The notes beneath the pieces were generated by a model. That model was not told where the DNA came from and made no database searches. It saw only the letters and a program-made list of their open reading frames with translations. From the NCBI GenBank assembly GCA_927910885.1, contig CAKMOD010000052.1:1-41189 (forward strand): 41,189 nucleotides of DNA. The letters run 5' to 3'. The translations under genes and the position numbers were made by a program. This document shows, in pieces, positions 17,770 through 26,604 of the stretch (position 1 is the first letter of the stretch; each line of letters begins with the position of its first letter). The stretch is from an uncultured Prevotella sp. (GTDB lineage: Bacteria > Bacteroidota > Bacteroidia > Bacteroidales > Bacteroidaceae).

Positions 17770-20700
17770 TTAATAGCCGAAGATTTCTTCTGTTGTCACT
17801 CTCTTGATAGGTGCAATCTTCTCCAAAGCCTTGAGGTCAAGCTCTTTCTCGTCACCGAGGATGATATACTTGAATGGCTTGTTGGCAATGTACTCCTTCT
17901 CGAAGTTAATAACATCCTGCAGTTGCAGATTTGGAAGTGCATTGTAAATCTTCTCACTCAGTGAGTAGTCGAGGCCCAAACGCTGTGCTGCAAGATAAGA
18001 GGTGAGGATAGAGTACTTTGTTGTACGAGCAGAAGCAAGACTCTTCATCAAACTTTGCTTTGCAAGGTCGAAACCACTCTGGCGTACAGGTACGTCGTTG
18101 AGAAGCTTATTGAACTCTCTTACACAGTCCATCATCTTGTCATTCTGTGTGATGATGTAGGTGTAGAAACTCTCATTTCCTCCTAAACGATAAGGAGAAG
18201 CATAGAGAGCTGAAGCTGAATAAGCCAAACCACGTGCCTCACGCAACTCTTGGAATACGATGGCATTCATACCACCTCCGAAGTATTCATTGAAGAGGGC
18301 GATGATAGGAGCACGGTCGGCAGACCACTTCTGGTTCTGGTTATGGAGCTGAACCATGTAGATATTCTTCGCATCGTAAGGTGCAATGAGAACCTCGTTC
18401 TGTGGTGTTGTCTCCTCTGTATAACGCTTAATAGCAGGAACCTCAGCGAACTTCTTTGGTGAAGCGATTGTCTTGCTGACAAGCTGATCAACCGCTTTCA
18501 GACTTGAAGGGCCATAGTAAAGAACTGTCAACTTATAGTTCTTCAGGTTCTTCAGCAGGTTAAGGAGTTCTTGTGGGTTCATTGACTTCAACTGCTGTTC
18601 GCTTGGAATATTGCGAGTAGGGTTGTACTCTCCGTAGGTAGCATAGTCTCTGAGGGCAGCGAAGTTAGCCTTCTGGTTAGCCTTGTTATCGCTGCGTGAC
18701 TTCAGAATCTGCTCAACATAGAGGTCGTATGCCTCCTTGTCAACCTTTGCATTGTTGAGTAAGTTGTTCAACAGAGCAAGTGCCTGAGGTAGGTTAGAGT
18801 TGAGACCACTTAATGTAATGTACGAAACCTCGTTTCTTTCTGAGAAACTGTAGTCGCAAGCTAACTTATAGAACTGCTGCTTAATCTGTTCGTTGGTGAG
18901 CTTATTGGTACCTAAGTAGTCAAGGTAACCAGCTGCATAGCTGAGCATTGGGTTATGTTCGTCACCGTAAGGAACTACGAAGCAAAGTGTAAAGAGGTCG
19001 TTTGAGGTGTCCTGCTTATAGAGAACAGGAAGACCCTTCTTTGTTGTTGCCTTGGTAAGGTCACGCTTGTAGTTAACAAACTGTGGCTGGATAGGAGTTG
19101 TCTTGGTGTTTACAATCTCCTTGAGGAAGTCACTCTGCTTGTCGTTGTTGGTTGGGATAGGAGTGATAGAAGGCTTCTCCACCTTCTTGATAGTAGTATC
19201 ATTGCCTTGCTCCTTATAAACACAAGCGAAGTTGTTGCCGAAGAAATGGTTTGCAAATCTTACTAACTCAGCCTTAGTTAGCTTAGAAATACGATTGAGT
19301 TTATCAACCTCCTGCTTCCAATCTTTATGGTTGATGAAGGCATCAACGTACTGCTTTGCACGGAACTGGTTGTTATCTAACTGCGTATAATAGTAACGCT
19401 TGTAGTTGTTGATGATAGATGGCAAGAGATCATCAGAGAATTCGCCCTTCTTGAGCTTCTCTATTTCAGACAAAGCGAGGGCACGTGCCTCCTGTAAAGT
19501 CTGTCCACTCTTTGGCTGTCCATAGATATAGAAGACAGAATATTCGTCCATATCTGCAACACCTGAGCCAACCTCCTGTACCTTTAACTTCTGGTTAAGA
19601 TTGAGGTCGAAAAGTCCTGCCTGACCATTAGAAAGCAATTGTGCAACAATCTCTAATGTATCCATCTGCAAAGACTTACTTGCATCAGCGCGCCAACCCA
19701 TGAAGAAGGTTGGAGCCTCTTTACCGATAACAGTCGTGTCGACTGGTGCTGTGAGGGCTGGTTGTACTGGGAACTGTGGAACATCAATATGTGAACTTGG
19801 CTTCCAATTGCCGAAGTACTTCTCAATGATGGCCACAGTCTCATCTGGATTAAGGTCACCAGAGAGACAAATTGCTACGTTGTTTGGTACGTAGTATTTG
19901 TTAAAATAGTTCTTGATATTGGTGATTGAAGGGTTCTTCAAGTGCTCACCAAGACCGATAGTGGTCTGTGTACCGTATGGATGGGTTGGGAAGAGCTTTG
20001 CAAAGAGTGCTGCATACATCTTGCGCCAGTCACTTGTAAGACCAATGTTATACTCCTCATATACTGCCTCTAACTCTGTGTGGAAGCCACGGATAACCAT
20101 ATTCTGGAAACGGTCACCCTGAACTCTTGCCCAAGTATCCATCTCGTTAGATGGAATATTCTCTACATAGCAAGTTACGTCATTAGAAGTATAAGCGTTG
20201 GTACCCTCACTACCGATGGCAGTCATCATCTTATCGTACTCGTTTGGAATGTTGTAACGAGCCGCAAGTTGTGAGATTGAGTCAATCTGGTGGTACCACT
20301 GTTTGCGAGCAGCTGGGTCAGTGATGTGGCGATACTGCTCGAAACGAGCCTCGATAGAGTCGAGGTAAGGGCGTTCTGCCTCTACATTAGAAGAACCAAA
20401 GTGGGTAGTACCCTTGAACATAAGGTGCTCTAAGTAGTGAGCGAGTCCTGTTGTCTCCTTTGGGTCATTGCGAGAACCCGTACGCACAGCGATATATGTC
20501 TGTACACGTGGTTTCTCCTTGTTAACAGAAAGATAGATTTTCAAACCGTTTTTCAGCGTGTAGATACGTGTCTGCATCGGATCATTCGGTATGCTCTCAT
20601 AGCTGTAACGCTGTGCATAAACCGTCACTGATGCAAATAGGAACAATAGTCCTAAGCTTAGCCCCTTAATAAGGGAACTGTTAACGAAATGTTTTCTCAT
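17770..20700 (-). CDS. M16 family zinc peptidase (insulinase/pitrilysin-like)
   Basis: The 976-residue protein has a signal peptide (about 1-29, ending near VYAQR), so it acts in the envelope. The inverted zinc motif HYLEH lies at residues 88-92, and the further Glu ligand is expected in the TELEAVYEEYN segment (about 208-217). The HxxEH-to-Glu distance is longer than the usual 75 or so because of a helical insertion (about 110-160). The second half repeats the M16 fold, with RGLAYSASALYASPYR typical of the inactive partner domain. Two peptidase-like halves in one chain agree with the length. It lies between the DUF4954 gene and fumA on the same strand. Confidence 0.92.
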   Translation of the reverse strand: MRKHFVNSSLIKGLSLGLLFLFASVTVYAQRYSYESIPNDPMQTRIYTLKNGLKIYLSVNKEKPRVQTYIAVRTGSRNDPKETTGLAHYLEHLMFKGTTHFGSSNVEAERPYLDSIEARFEQYRHITDPAARKQWYHQIDSISQLAARYNIPNEYDKMMTAIGSEGTNAYTSNDVTCYVENIPSNEMDTWARVQGDRFQNMVIRGFHTELEAVYEEYNIGLTSDWRKMYAALFAKLFPTHPYGTQTTIGLGEHLKNPSITNIKNYFNKYYVPNNVAICLSGDLNPDETVAIIEKYFGNWKPSSHIDVPQFPVQPALTAPVDTTVIGKEAPTFFMGWRADASKSLQMDTLEIVAQLLSNGQAGLFDLNLNQKLKVQEVGSGVADMDEYSVFYIYGQPKSGQTLQEARALALSEIEKLKKGEFSDDLLPSIINNYKRYYYTQLDNNQFRAKQYVDAFINHKDWKQEVDKLNRISKLTKAELVRFANHFFGNNFACVYKEQGNDTTIKKVEKPSITPIPTNNDKQSDFLKEIVNTKTTPIQPQFVNYKRDLTKATTKKGLPVLYKQDTSNDLFTLCFVVPYGDEHNPMLSYAAGYLDYLGTNKLTNEQIKQQFYKLACDYSFSERNEVSYITLSGLNSNLPQALALLNNLLNNAKVDKEAYDLYVEQILKSRSDNKANQKANFAALRDYATYGEYNPTRNIPSEQQLKSMNPQELLNLLKNLKNYKLTVLYYGPSSLKAVDQLVSKTIASPKKFAEVPAIKRYTEETTPQNEVLIAPYDAKNIYMVQLHNQNQKWSADRAPIIALFNEYFGGGMNAIVFQELREARGLAYSASALYASPYRLGGNESFYTYIITQNDKMMDCVREFNKLLNDVPVRQSGFDLAKQSLMKSLASARTTKYSILTSYLAAQRLGLDYSLSEKIYNALPNLQLQDVINFEKEYIANKPFKYIILGDEKELDLKALEKIAPIKRVTTEEIFGY

Positions 20701-20747
20701 ATAATCAGTTTTTGTTTATTGTTTTAATTGTGAAGAGGTTGTGATGC

Positions 20748-22601
20748 TCAATTCTCAAAATCAACCTCGTGGTCAAGGCTATTAACGAACGATTCAAAGA
20801 CTTCTCTGTCTACATCGCCCATCTCAAATTCCTTCTCGGCATCCTTTTTAATCTCTGCAATCCATGCACGGCGCGCCTCAATATAATCTCGTTTGATTCG
20901 CGCATCATCCTCTGGAGAAATCTCGTTAATACCATAGTATTCGAGAATCATGCGATAGGTCCATGCCCACTGATAGATGCGATAGTTCTCGTTAATCTCT
21001 CGGAAGCGGTTTACTACTTCTTCTATTGTTTCAAGGCTACCGCTCTTGACATCTTCGATGAGGCGTCGCTCCTCAGATACTGGGAGCAGAAGACCAGAGA
21101 GGTCGTTCCATCGTCCGAGTCCTACTTCGGTCTGTGGCTTACCAAAGAAGCCCCATTTGTGGGCACGTTTCAGTACGGCACCCATGTAAATACGCAGTGC
21201 AATGTCATAATATTTGATACCTTTTCGCAGGCTGGTAGCATTGATAACGTATTCATGATAGTTATAAGACGAAACGTTGTCGCCACTTGCTTGGCGAAGA
21301 TTCTCAAGTATCTTCTTACCCTGCAAAATCTCTCCAACAGAGTAAGGTGATAGCCAATCGAAGTTAACAATACTCTTCTGCGTCTGTTGTGGACGCATAT
21401 CACGCTTTGGCCACTTGCGTATATCACGATAAAGACCAACCGTTGTGATGTTGCGACCCGGTACGAGATACATCTTATCTGCCTCTGCAATGAGGTAAGA
21501 GAAGGGTAGGGCAGTCGTGTTAGGGTGGTGCATCAGCTTACCGAAACATACGGAGAACGTACCGATTGTTGCTGGCATGAGCAGATAACTACCACTGGCA
21601 GTCTTCGTTCCACGCTCCAAGATACCCCAGTGCATGGGTCCCATCTTATAGGCATGGTTAGAGAAGTTGGTTCCAGAACCAGCGTTATAGAAGGAGAACA
21701 TACCACCGATGAGTAGTGAACTCTTATGATGTGAGGCACAGAACGGACCGCAGAAAGCAGCGCAGGCTTCACCGTTTGACATAAAGGAATTGGCGAAGAA
21801 GACACTCTGTGAGGCTGTAAAGCCATTGCTTATCTGGCAGGCTTCACCCACAAAGCAGTCTTGCATCTTCACACTGTTCACGATACTTGACCCATCTGAT
21901 ATGATAGAGTTCTCGCAGATGACACCTGTACCGATGTAAACGCTGGCATATTCAGAACTAAGAATGGTACAATCGCTCAAACGACTTGCACCAGAAATCT
22001 CGCAATCGTCCTGAATAACCGTATTGGTAATCTCCCTTGTGTTGACAATCTTCACATTGTTGCCAATCGTACCACGTTCAGGGTTCGTGCGTGCAATCTC
22101 CTCTTTCACTAATCTTCGTATAGCATTCTTGAGATCTTTATCGTTGAAATGCTTCACCATAAAGGCTGCAAACTGGCTATTGAGGTCGTGGAAGAAAATC
22201 ACATTGCCATCGCCCACCTCATTCAATACCGAGATGAGATTACCTTCTCCGTATGTAGCTCCCTCCGTTGTCTCCATGACAGAGATGTTAGAGATAAGAC
22301 AGTCGTCGCCAATCGTATAGTTATTAATATAATTCCCCACCTTCTCAATCAGGCAGTCGTTACCAACGGTCACATTGCGTAGGGTAGCATCATTGATGCC
22401 AGAATGCTTGACGAAGCCTTTGGTTATCTCAACTTCTTTTTGGAAGCTTCCCAACTGTATGTCACCATAAAACATGACACGATGGAAGAATTTCGCTTGA
22501 AATCCATCCTCTGCAACCTCAACTCGGCTCCAATCTTCTGCCCAGCAGCTATTGCTCTCGAGTATCTCAATCTCTTCAAAGGTAAGGGAACGATATTGCA
22601 T
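20748..22601 (-). CDS. DUF4954-like hexapeptide-repeat protein
   Basis: The 617-residue protein contains many short imperfect repeats with small hydrophobic and Gly residues (for example NDCLIEKVGNYINN, DDCLISNISVM, TGVICENSIISDGSSIV). These form a left-handed beta-helix as in nucleotidyl- or acyltransferases. The whole matches what I know as DUF4954 of Bacteroidota. The C-terminal third is helical (EVVNRFREINENYRIYQWAW). A sugar-nucleotide role is suggested by the fold only. It begins 77 bases after the hflX stop and ends 47 bases before the M16 start, so it is likely part of one operon. Confidence 0.8.
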   Translation of the reverse strand: MQYRSLTFEEIEILESNSCWAEDWSRVEVAEDGFQAKFFHRVMFYGDIQLGSFQKEVEITKGFVKHSGINDATLRNVTVGNDCLIEKVGNYINNYTIGDDCLISNISVMETTEGATYGEGNLISVLNEVGDGNVIFFHDLNSQFAAFMVKHFNDKDLKNAIRRLVKEEIARTNPERGTIGNNVKIVNTREITNTVIQDDCEISGASRLSDCTILSSEYASVYIGTGVICENSIISDGSSIVNSVKMQDCFVGEACQISNGFTASQSVFFANSFMSNGEACAAFCGPFCASHHKSSLLIGGMFSFYNAGSGTNFSNHAYKMGPMHWGILERGTKTASGSYLLMPATIGTFSVCFGKLMHHPNTTALPFSYLIAEADKMYLVPGRNITTVGLYRDIRKWPKRDMRPQQTQKSIVNFDWLSPYSVGEILQGKKILENLRQASGDNVSSYNYHEYVINATSLRKGIKYYDIALRIYMGAVLKRAHKWGFFGKPQTEVGLGRWNDLSGLLLPVSEERRLIEDVKSGSLETIEEVVNRFREINENYRIYQWAWTYRMILEYYGINEISPEDDARIKRDYIEARRAWIAEIKKDAEKEFEMGDVDREVFESFVNSLDHEVDFEN

Positions 22602-22620
22602 AAGCCTTTTATTTTAGTTG

Positions 22621-22674
22621 TTGTTATTAGCCTTATTAGCCTTATTGGGCTTATTAGCCCTATTAGCCCAATAA
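22621..22674. repeat. TTATTAGCC short repeats with hairpin
   Basis: The unit TTATTAGCC recurs about four times. TTATTGGGCT (22642-22651) and AGCCCAATAA (22665-22674) form a perfect 10-base stem around a 13-base loop. The hairpin starts 3 bases past the hflX stop on the minus strand but lacks a U-tract, so it may only reduce read-through into the DUF4954 gene. Confidence 0.65.
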
Positions 22675-22677
22675 TCT

Positions 22678-23928
22678 TTATTCCTCTTCGATATTGTAAA
22701 GGAAGTCGTTGTAAGGATACTTCTGCACGTGGAGCTCGCGTACTTTCTTGTAAAGTACCTCTCTGAACTCGTCGATATTCTCCTTTTCCTTGGCTGAAAT
22801 GAATAGACAGTTGTCATGCTCCTTAGCCATCCATGTCTTCTTCAGTTCGTCCAAGGTGATATTTTCTTTGGTTGCTGGTGTGAGGTCGTCTTCCTCTTTC
22901 TCCACCCAATGATAGTTGTCAATCTTGTTGAAGATAATCATCGAAGGCTTGTCAGCACAACCAAGTTCAGACAAAGTCTGGTTGACTACCTGTATCTGTT
23001 CCTCAAAGTCAGGATGTGAGATGTCTACAACGTGCAAGAGGAGGTCGGCTTCGCGCACCTCGTCGAGTGTTGACTTAAACGAATCAACCAAGTCGGTTGG
23101 CAACTTACGGATAAATCCAACGGTGTCAGCTAACAGGAAAGGAAGATTGTCTACAACGACCTTGCGCACAGTTGTGTCGAGTGTTGCGAAGAGTTTGTTC
23201 TCTGCAAATACCTCGCTCTTAGCCAAGAGGTTCATGGTTGTTGACTTACCCACGTTCGTGTAACCTACTAAGGCAACACGAATCATGTGGCCACGGTTCT
23301 TACGTTGTGTCACCTTCTGCTTGTCAATCTCAGCAAGTCTTTGCTTCAAAAGGGTCATACGCTGCAAGATGATACGGCGGTCCATCTCCAACTGGGTCTC
23401 ACCCGGACCACGCAGACCTACCGAACCTTTACCGCCACCAGAGCCAGAACCACCGCCCTGACGCTCCAAGTGAGTCCACAGACGTTGCAGACGTGGGAGC
23501 ATATAGCGGTACTGTGCCAACTCTACCTGTGTCTTAGCATTGGCTGTCTGGGCGCGCATTGCAAAGATGTCGAGGATGAGAGAGGTGCGGTCTAATATCT
23601 TCACACCGAGTTCCTGCTCGATATTGCGCATCTGCTTTGCCGACAACTCGTCGTCGAAGATGACCATACCGATAGGTTCGTCCTCGTCCTCCATCATCTT
23701 GATGTAATCTCTTATCTCTTCAAGTTTACCCTTGCCGACGTATGTAACAGAGCTTGGACCTGTCACTCTCTGTGTGAATCGCTTCACAGTAATAGCACCA
23801 GCAGTATCAGCGAGGAACTCTAATTCGTCGAGATATTCTTTCGTCTTTTCCTCGTTCTGGTCCTTCGTAATAAGGCCCACAAGGATGGCTGTTTCCGCCT
23901 TGACGTCAGATATGATAAATTCTTTCAT
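22678..23928 (-). CDS. hflX: GTPase HflX
   Basis: HflX is a GTPase that binds the ribosome and is linked to rescue of stalled or stressed ribosomes. The 416-residue protein has the HflX N-terminal domain, the Gly-rich GGGSGSGGGKGS linker with GLRGPGETQLE, then the G domain with G1 GYTNVGKS (222-229), G3 ADTVGF and G4 FNKID. Length is normal. A minus-strand TAACTTTG element at 24010-24017, about 80 bases upstream, is a likely promoter. The DUF4954 and M16 genes follow on the same strand. Confidence 0.95.
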   Translation of the reverse strand: MKEFIISDVKAETAILVGLITKDQNEEKTKEYLDELEFLADTAGAITVKRFTQRVTGPSSVTYVGKGKLEEIRDYIKMMEDEDEPIGMVIFDDELSAKQMRNIEQELGVKILDRTSLILDIFAMRAQTANAKTQVELAQYRYMLPRLQRLWTHLERQGGGSGSGGGKGSVGLRGPGETQLEMDRRIILQRMTLLKQRLAEIDKQKVTQRKNRGHMIRVALVGYTNVGKSTTMNLLAKSEVFAENKLFATLDTTVRKVVVDNLPFLLADTVGFIRKLPTDLVDSFKSTLDEVREADLLLHVVDISHPDFEEQIQVVNQTLSELGCADKPSMIIFNKIDNYHWVEKEEDDLTPATKENITLDELKKTWMAKEHDNCLFISAKEKENIDEFREVLYKKVRELHVQKYPYNDFLYNIEEE

Positions 23929-24009
23929 TCAGTAATTTCTATTATTGCTTTTTTTTGTGTTGAAAAGTGTACTTTTCTGCTGTTCGAGTAGGTACACACT
24001 GCCACATGG

Positions 24010-24017
24010 CAAAGTTA
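24010..24017 (-). promoter_or_regulatory. -7 element upstream of hflX
   Basis: CAAAGTTA reads TAACTTTG on the minus strand and matches TAnnTTTG. It lies about 80 bases before the hflX start. No convincing -33 partner was found. Confidence 0.45.
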
Positions 24018-24116
24018 CTCATAAAATCTGGAAAATACTAATGAAAAACGCTGTTTTTATGTCCTTTAAGAAAACTCTTTTGTGTGTTTTCCCCTTCAAC
24101 TTTCTCCTTCCTGCAA

Positions 24117-24202
24117 ATTATTTACGTGAAAAGAAATAATTATTTACGTGAACATAAATATTTTTTTCATGAACATAAATATTTTTCTTCATGAAAGAAT
24201 TT
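24117..24202. repeat. Degenerate 21-22-base tandem repeat
   Basis: Four consecutive units start at 24117, 24139, 24161 and 24182. The first two are ATTATTTACGTGAA-type and the last two are TTTTTTTCATGAA-type. Each carries a YRTGAA core and most end in ATAAATA or AAATA. Regular spacing of two helical turns would suit a cooperative protein-binding array. Confidence 0.65.
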
Positions 24203-24378
24203 GGAATCTGTCGTTTGTTTGATAGTCTTAGGGCTTGTGTTTTACTTCGTAAGTTTGTGTTTTTCAGTTGTTTATAGGGCTTGTTCTTTTTGTCTTTTGT
24301 ATCTTTTTATTTGTTCTTTAAGGTACTCTTACTTTCAGAACTTGATATTACAAGATTTTTCTTGTGCAAGACGACAAA

Positions 24379-25209
24379 TTAGATCTCTATTTTCAAACCA
24401 TCATAGGCAAAGAAAACATCTTTTGGAAGTTGTTTTTGTGCCTCTTCGTGTAAGCCAATCTTATGGGTGAGATGGGTTAAATAAGTACGTTTTGCCCCTA
24501 TCTTTCGACTGAAATCTATGGCTTCTGATATCAATTGATGAGAATGGTGTTCACGTTCCCAGCGCAAAGCGTTTACTACCAATGTTTCAATGCCTTCAAA
24601 ATAAGTAAGTTCCTCATCTCTAATAGTTTTCATATCTGTTATGTAGGCAAGCTTTCCAAAGCGATAACCGAGGATGGGTAGTTCTCCGTGCATCACTTCG
24701 ATGGGCATCACTTCGATGTCACCAATCATAAATGGGGTATGCGGTTGAATACTATGAAGGTTAAGTTTTGGAACTCCTGGATAGGGATTGTTCGTGAAAC
24801 AATATGGGAAATTATGACGTAAACCATTGCAAGTGTTTTCGTTGGCATATACCTCAATATCCCCCAACGTACAATAAGGGCGTACGTCATCAATCCCTCC
24901 TACATGGTCATAGTGGATATGAGTTATCAATAAGCCGTCAATCTTGCGAAAAGGTTGTGGCAACATCTGTTGGCGAAAGTCAGGTCCACTGTCAATGACT
25001 ATGCGTGTGTTTGCCGTTTCCAGTAGAGCAGAAGTGCGTAATCGGTTATCGCGTGGGTCTTTACTCTTACATACCTCGCAGTTGCAGCCAAGTACAGGGA
25101 CTCCGTTAGAGGTGCCAGTACCGAGGAAGGTGAAGACCTCCCCCAACCCCTCCAAAGGAGGGGAGTGCCTAACGGAATGCTCGTTGTTTATGAGTTCTTC
25201 TTGCTTCAA
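24379..25209 (-). CDS. PhnP-like metallo-beta-lactamase-fold hydrolase
   Basis: The protein shows the fold's metal motif THIHYDH (96-102 in the longest reading), an IDSGPDF strand and later a conserved YLTHLTHK. The N-terminal GCNCEVC cluster (Cys42, 44, 47) matches the extra metal site of PhnP-like phosphodiesterases, so a cyclic phosphate or tRNA-type substrate is plausible. The start is unclear. The ORF has no ATG before the conserved FLGTGTSNG; 25209 is a TTG codon. Residues about 14-24 are encoded by a GC-rich repeat (25136-25173). A TTG at residue 22, preceded by GGAGGGG, would give a protein of normal length. murB lies upstream on the same strand. Confidence 0.85.
   Translation of the reverse strand: MKQEELINNEHSVRHSPPLEGLGEVFTFLGTGTSNGVPVLGCNCEVCKSKDPRDNRLRTSALLETANTRIVIDSGPDFRQQMLPQPFRKIDGLLITHIHYDHVGGIDDVRPYCTLGDIEVYANENTCNGLRHNFPYCFTNNPYPGVPKLNLHSIQPHTPFMIGDIEVMPIEVMHGELPILGYRFGKLAYITDMKTIRDEELTYFEGIETLVVNALRWEREHHSHQLISEAIDFSRKIGAKRTYLTHLTHKIGLHEEAQKQLPKDVFFAYDGLKIEI
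25136..25173. repeat. GC-rich palindromic repeat, copy 1 (inside a coding frame)
   Basis: The core CCCCTCCAAAGGAGGGG is a palindrome. The flanks CCTCCCCCAA and AGTGCCTAAC match the reverse complement of copies 2 and 3 at 25360-25446. It lies within the start region of the metallo-hydrolase frame. Confidence 0.85.
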
Positions 25210-25359
25210 AGGGAATGTTCTTAAAAGTTGGTTTGATGCTTTATAAGCATTTCTTAATTAAAAGCTTATTTATAACGAGTGTTTATGGTTGGATGTCGCA
25301 GTTGTTAGGATAAGTATTAATATTAAACCATACCACAACCTAAAGAAGTAGCTACTTTT

Positions 25360-25446
25360 GTTTAGCACTCCCCTCCCTTCGGAGGGGCTGGGGGAGGCTT
25401 CGTTGTTTAGCACTCCCCTCCTTCGGAGGGGCTGGGGGAGGCTTTT
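25360..25446. repeat. GC-rich palindromic repeat, copies 2 and 3
   Basis: Two tandem copies about 45 bases apart each read GTTTAGCACTCCCCTCC, a short TTC core, then GGAGGGGCTGGGGGAGGCTT. The stem is GGAGGGG with CCCCTCC. Copy 3 (25405-25446) supplies the last codons and the TAA of murB. Both are inverted relative to copy 1. Confidence 0.88.
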
Positions 25447-26453
25447 AGTTGGAAAGGTGTCACCTCCGGATGTATCTCAATCCCAAACTTCTCCTTTACA
25501 TCATGTTGTATCGTCTTATAGAGGCGAACAATGTCGGCACCAGTTGCACCACCAAGGTTCACCAATACCAAGGCTTGATTCTCATAAACACCTGCAGGGC
25601 CAAGAGCCTTACCCTTCCAACCACATTGTTCAATCATCCAACCAGCTGGAATCTTCTCATGGTCAGCATCAATGGTATAGTGAGGCATACGCTCATACTG
25701 CGCTGCTAACTCCTCGTATTTAGCCTTAGAAACGATAGGGTTCATAAAGAAACTACCCGCATTACCAATCTTCTTTGGGTCAGGAAGTTTTGCATTACGG
25801 ATGTCGGTAATCGTCTGACGTAGTTCTGCTGCAGTAGGGTTTTCAATGCCTTTTTCTGCCAATGCCGCACGAATATTGCCATAATCGAGTTTAGGTTGAT
25901 AAGTCTTAGAAAGACGATAGGTCACCGATGTGATAAGATACTTATTGCGCCATTCACCCTTAAACTTACTCTGGCGATAGCTGTATTCGCAATCAGTATT
26001 CTTGAAAAGATGCACTTCTCCAGTGGCAATCTCCACCGCTTCAACCTCTTCAATCAAGTCTTTGGCTTCCACGCCATACGCTCCCACATTCTGTACAGCA
26101 CTTGCTCCGCATTCACCAGGAATAATAGAAAGGTTCTCTGCACCATAGAGATCGTGAGAAACACAATAATCTACAAAGTCATCCCATACATAAGCTGAGC
26201 CACAGCGTACACGTTCTTCATCGATTTGCTCGATAAAGGAGATGCCAGAGTGGAGTACGGTTCCCTTGTAATCACCAGTGAGCAATAGGTTACTACCACC
26301 GCCGAGAATGAGTAGTGGGTAGTCTTCATCTTTCAGCGAACGCACAAGTGCCTGTGCTTCTTCTACAGATTCGTATTCGACAAAACGCTGACATTTAGCA
26401 TCAATGCCGAAGGTGTTATGCTTAAGCAGACTATAGTTAAACTCTATTTTCAT
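25407..26453 (-). CDS. murB: UDP-N-acetylenolpyruvoylglucosamine reductase
   Basis: MurB reduces the enolpyruvyl group to give UDP-N-acetylmuramic acid, an early cytoplasmic step of peptidoglycan synthesis, using FAD and NADPH. The 348-residue protein has the FAD motif LILGGGSNLLL, SYRQSKFK, the catalytic-Ser segment GNAGSFFMNP and the late Glu in HPEVTPF. It resembles the longer type I enzyme. The last 12 or so residues, KASPSPSEGGEC, are encoded by a GC-rich intergenic repeat (copy 3) that also supplies the stop codon. The normal end would be shortly after PEVTPFQL. Confidence 0.95.
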   Translation of the reverse strand: MKIEFNYSLLKHNTFGIDAKCQRFVEYESVEEAQALVRSLKDEDYPLLILGGGSNLLLTGDYKGTVLHSGISFIEQIDEERVRCGSAYVWDDFVDYCVSHDLYGAENLSIIPGECGASAVQNVGAYGVEAKDLIEEVEAVEIATGEVHLFKNTDCEYSYRQSKFKGEWRNKYLITSVTYRLSKTYQPKLDYGNIRAALAEKGIENPTAAELRQTITDIRNAKLPDPKKIGNAGSFFMNPIVSKAKYEELAAQYERMPHYTIDADHEKIPAGWMIEQCGWKGKALGPAGVYENQALVLVNLGGATGADIVRLYKTIQHDVKEKFGIEIHPEVTPFQLKASPSPSEGGEC

Positions 26454-26571
26454 GTTGACTGATATCGTTTTTGCGTTTTCCTTTATTCCTATTTATAGAA
26501 AGGTATTATTCTTCGTGGGGCAAATCGTCCACAATAAGAACATTCAACAGCTGGGTATATCTTTAAAGAAA

Positions 26572-26599
26572 GACCCACTACCATGGTTGGTAGGGGGTC
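26572..26599 (-). terminator. Terminator of the DUF4348-like lipoprotein gene
   Basis: GACCCACTACCA and TGGTAGGGGGTC pair with one mismatch around a TGGT loop. On the minus strand it is followed by TTTCTTTAAAGATA. It begins 5 bases past the stop codon. Confidence 0.75.
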
Positions 26600-26604
26600 G
26601 TTCA

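Larger units (their letters stand above)
23929..24378. other. Intergenic region upstream of hflX
   Basis: No gene is supported in these 450 bases. It carries the hflX -7 element (24010-24017) and the tandem repeat at 24117-24202. The right part is AT-rich and T-rich without a clear signal. Confidence 0.6.

Noticed and set aside
23945..24139. 64-codon plus-strand frame
   Set aside because: It covers the hflX promoter in antisense and ends in the tandem repeat; no features support a gene.
24117..24202. CRISPR-like array
   Set aside because: The units are directly adjacent without unique spacers and no cas genes are present.
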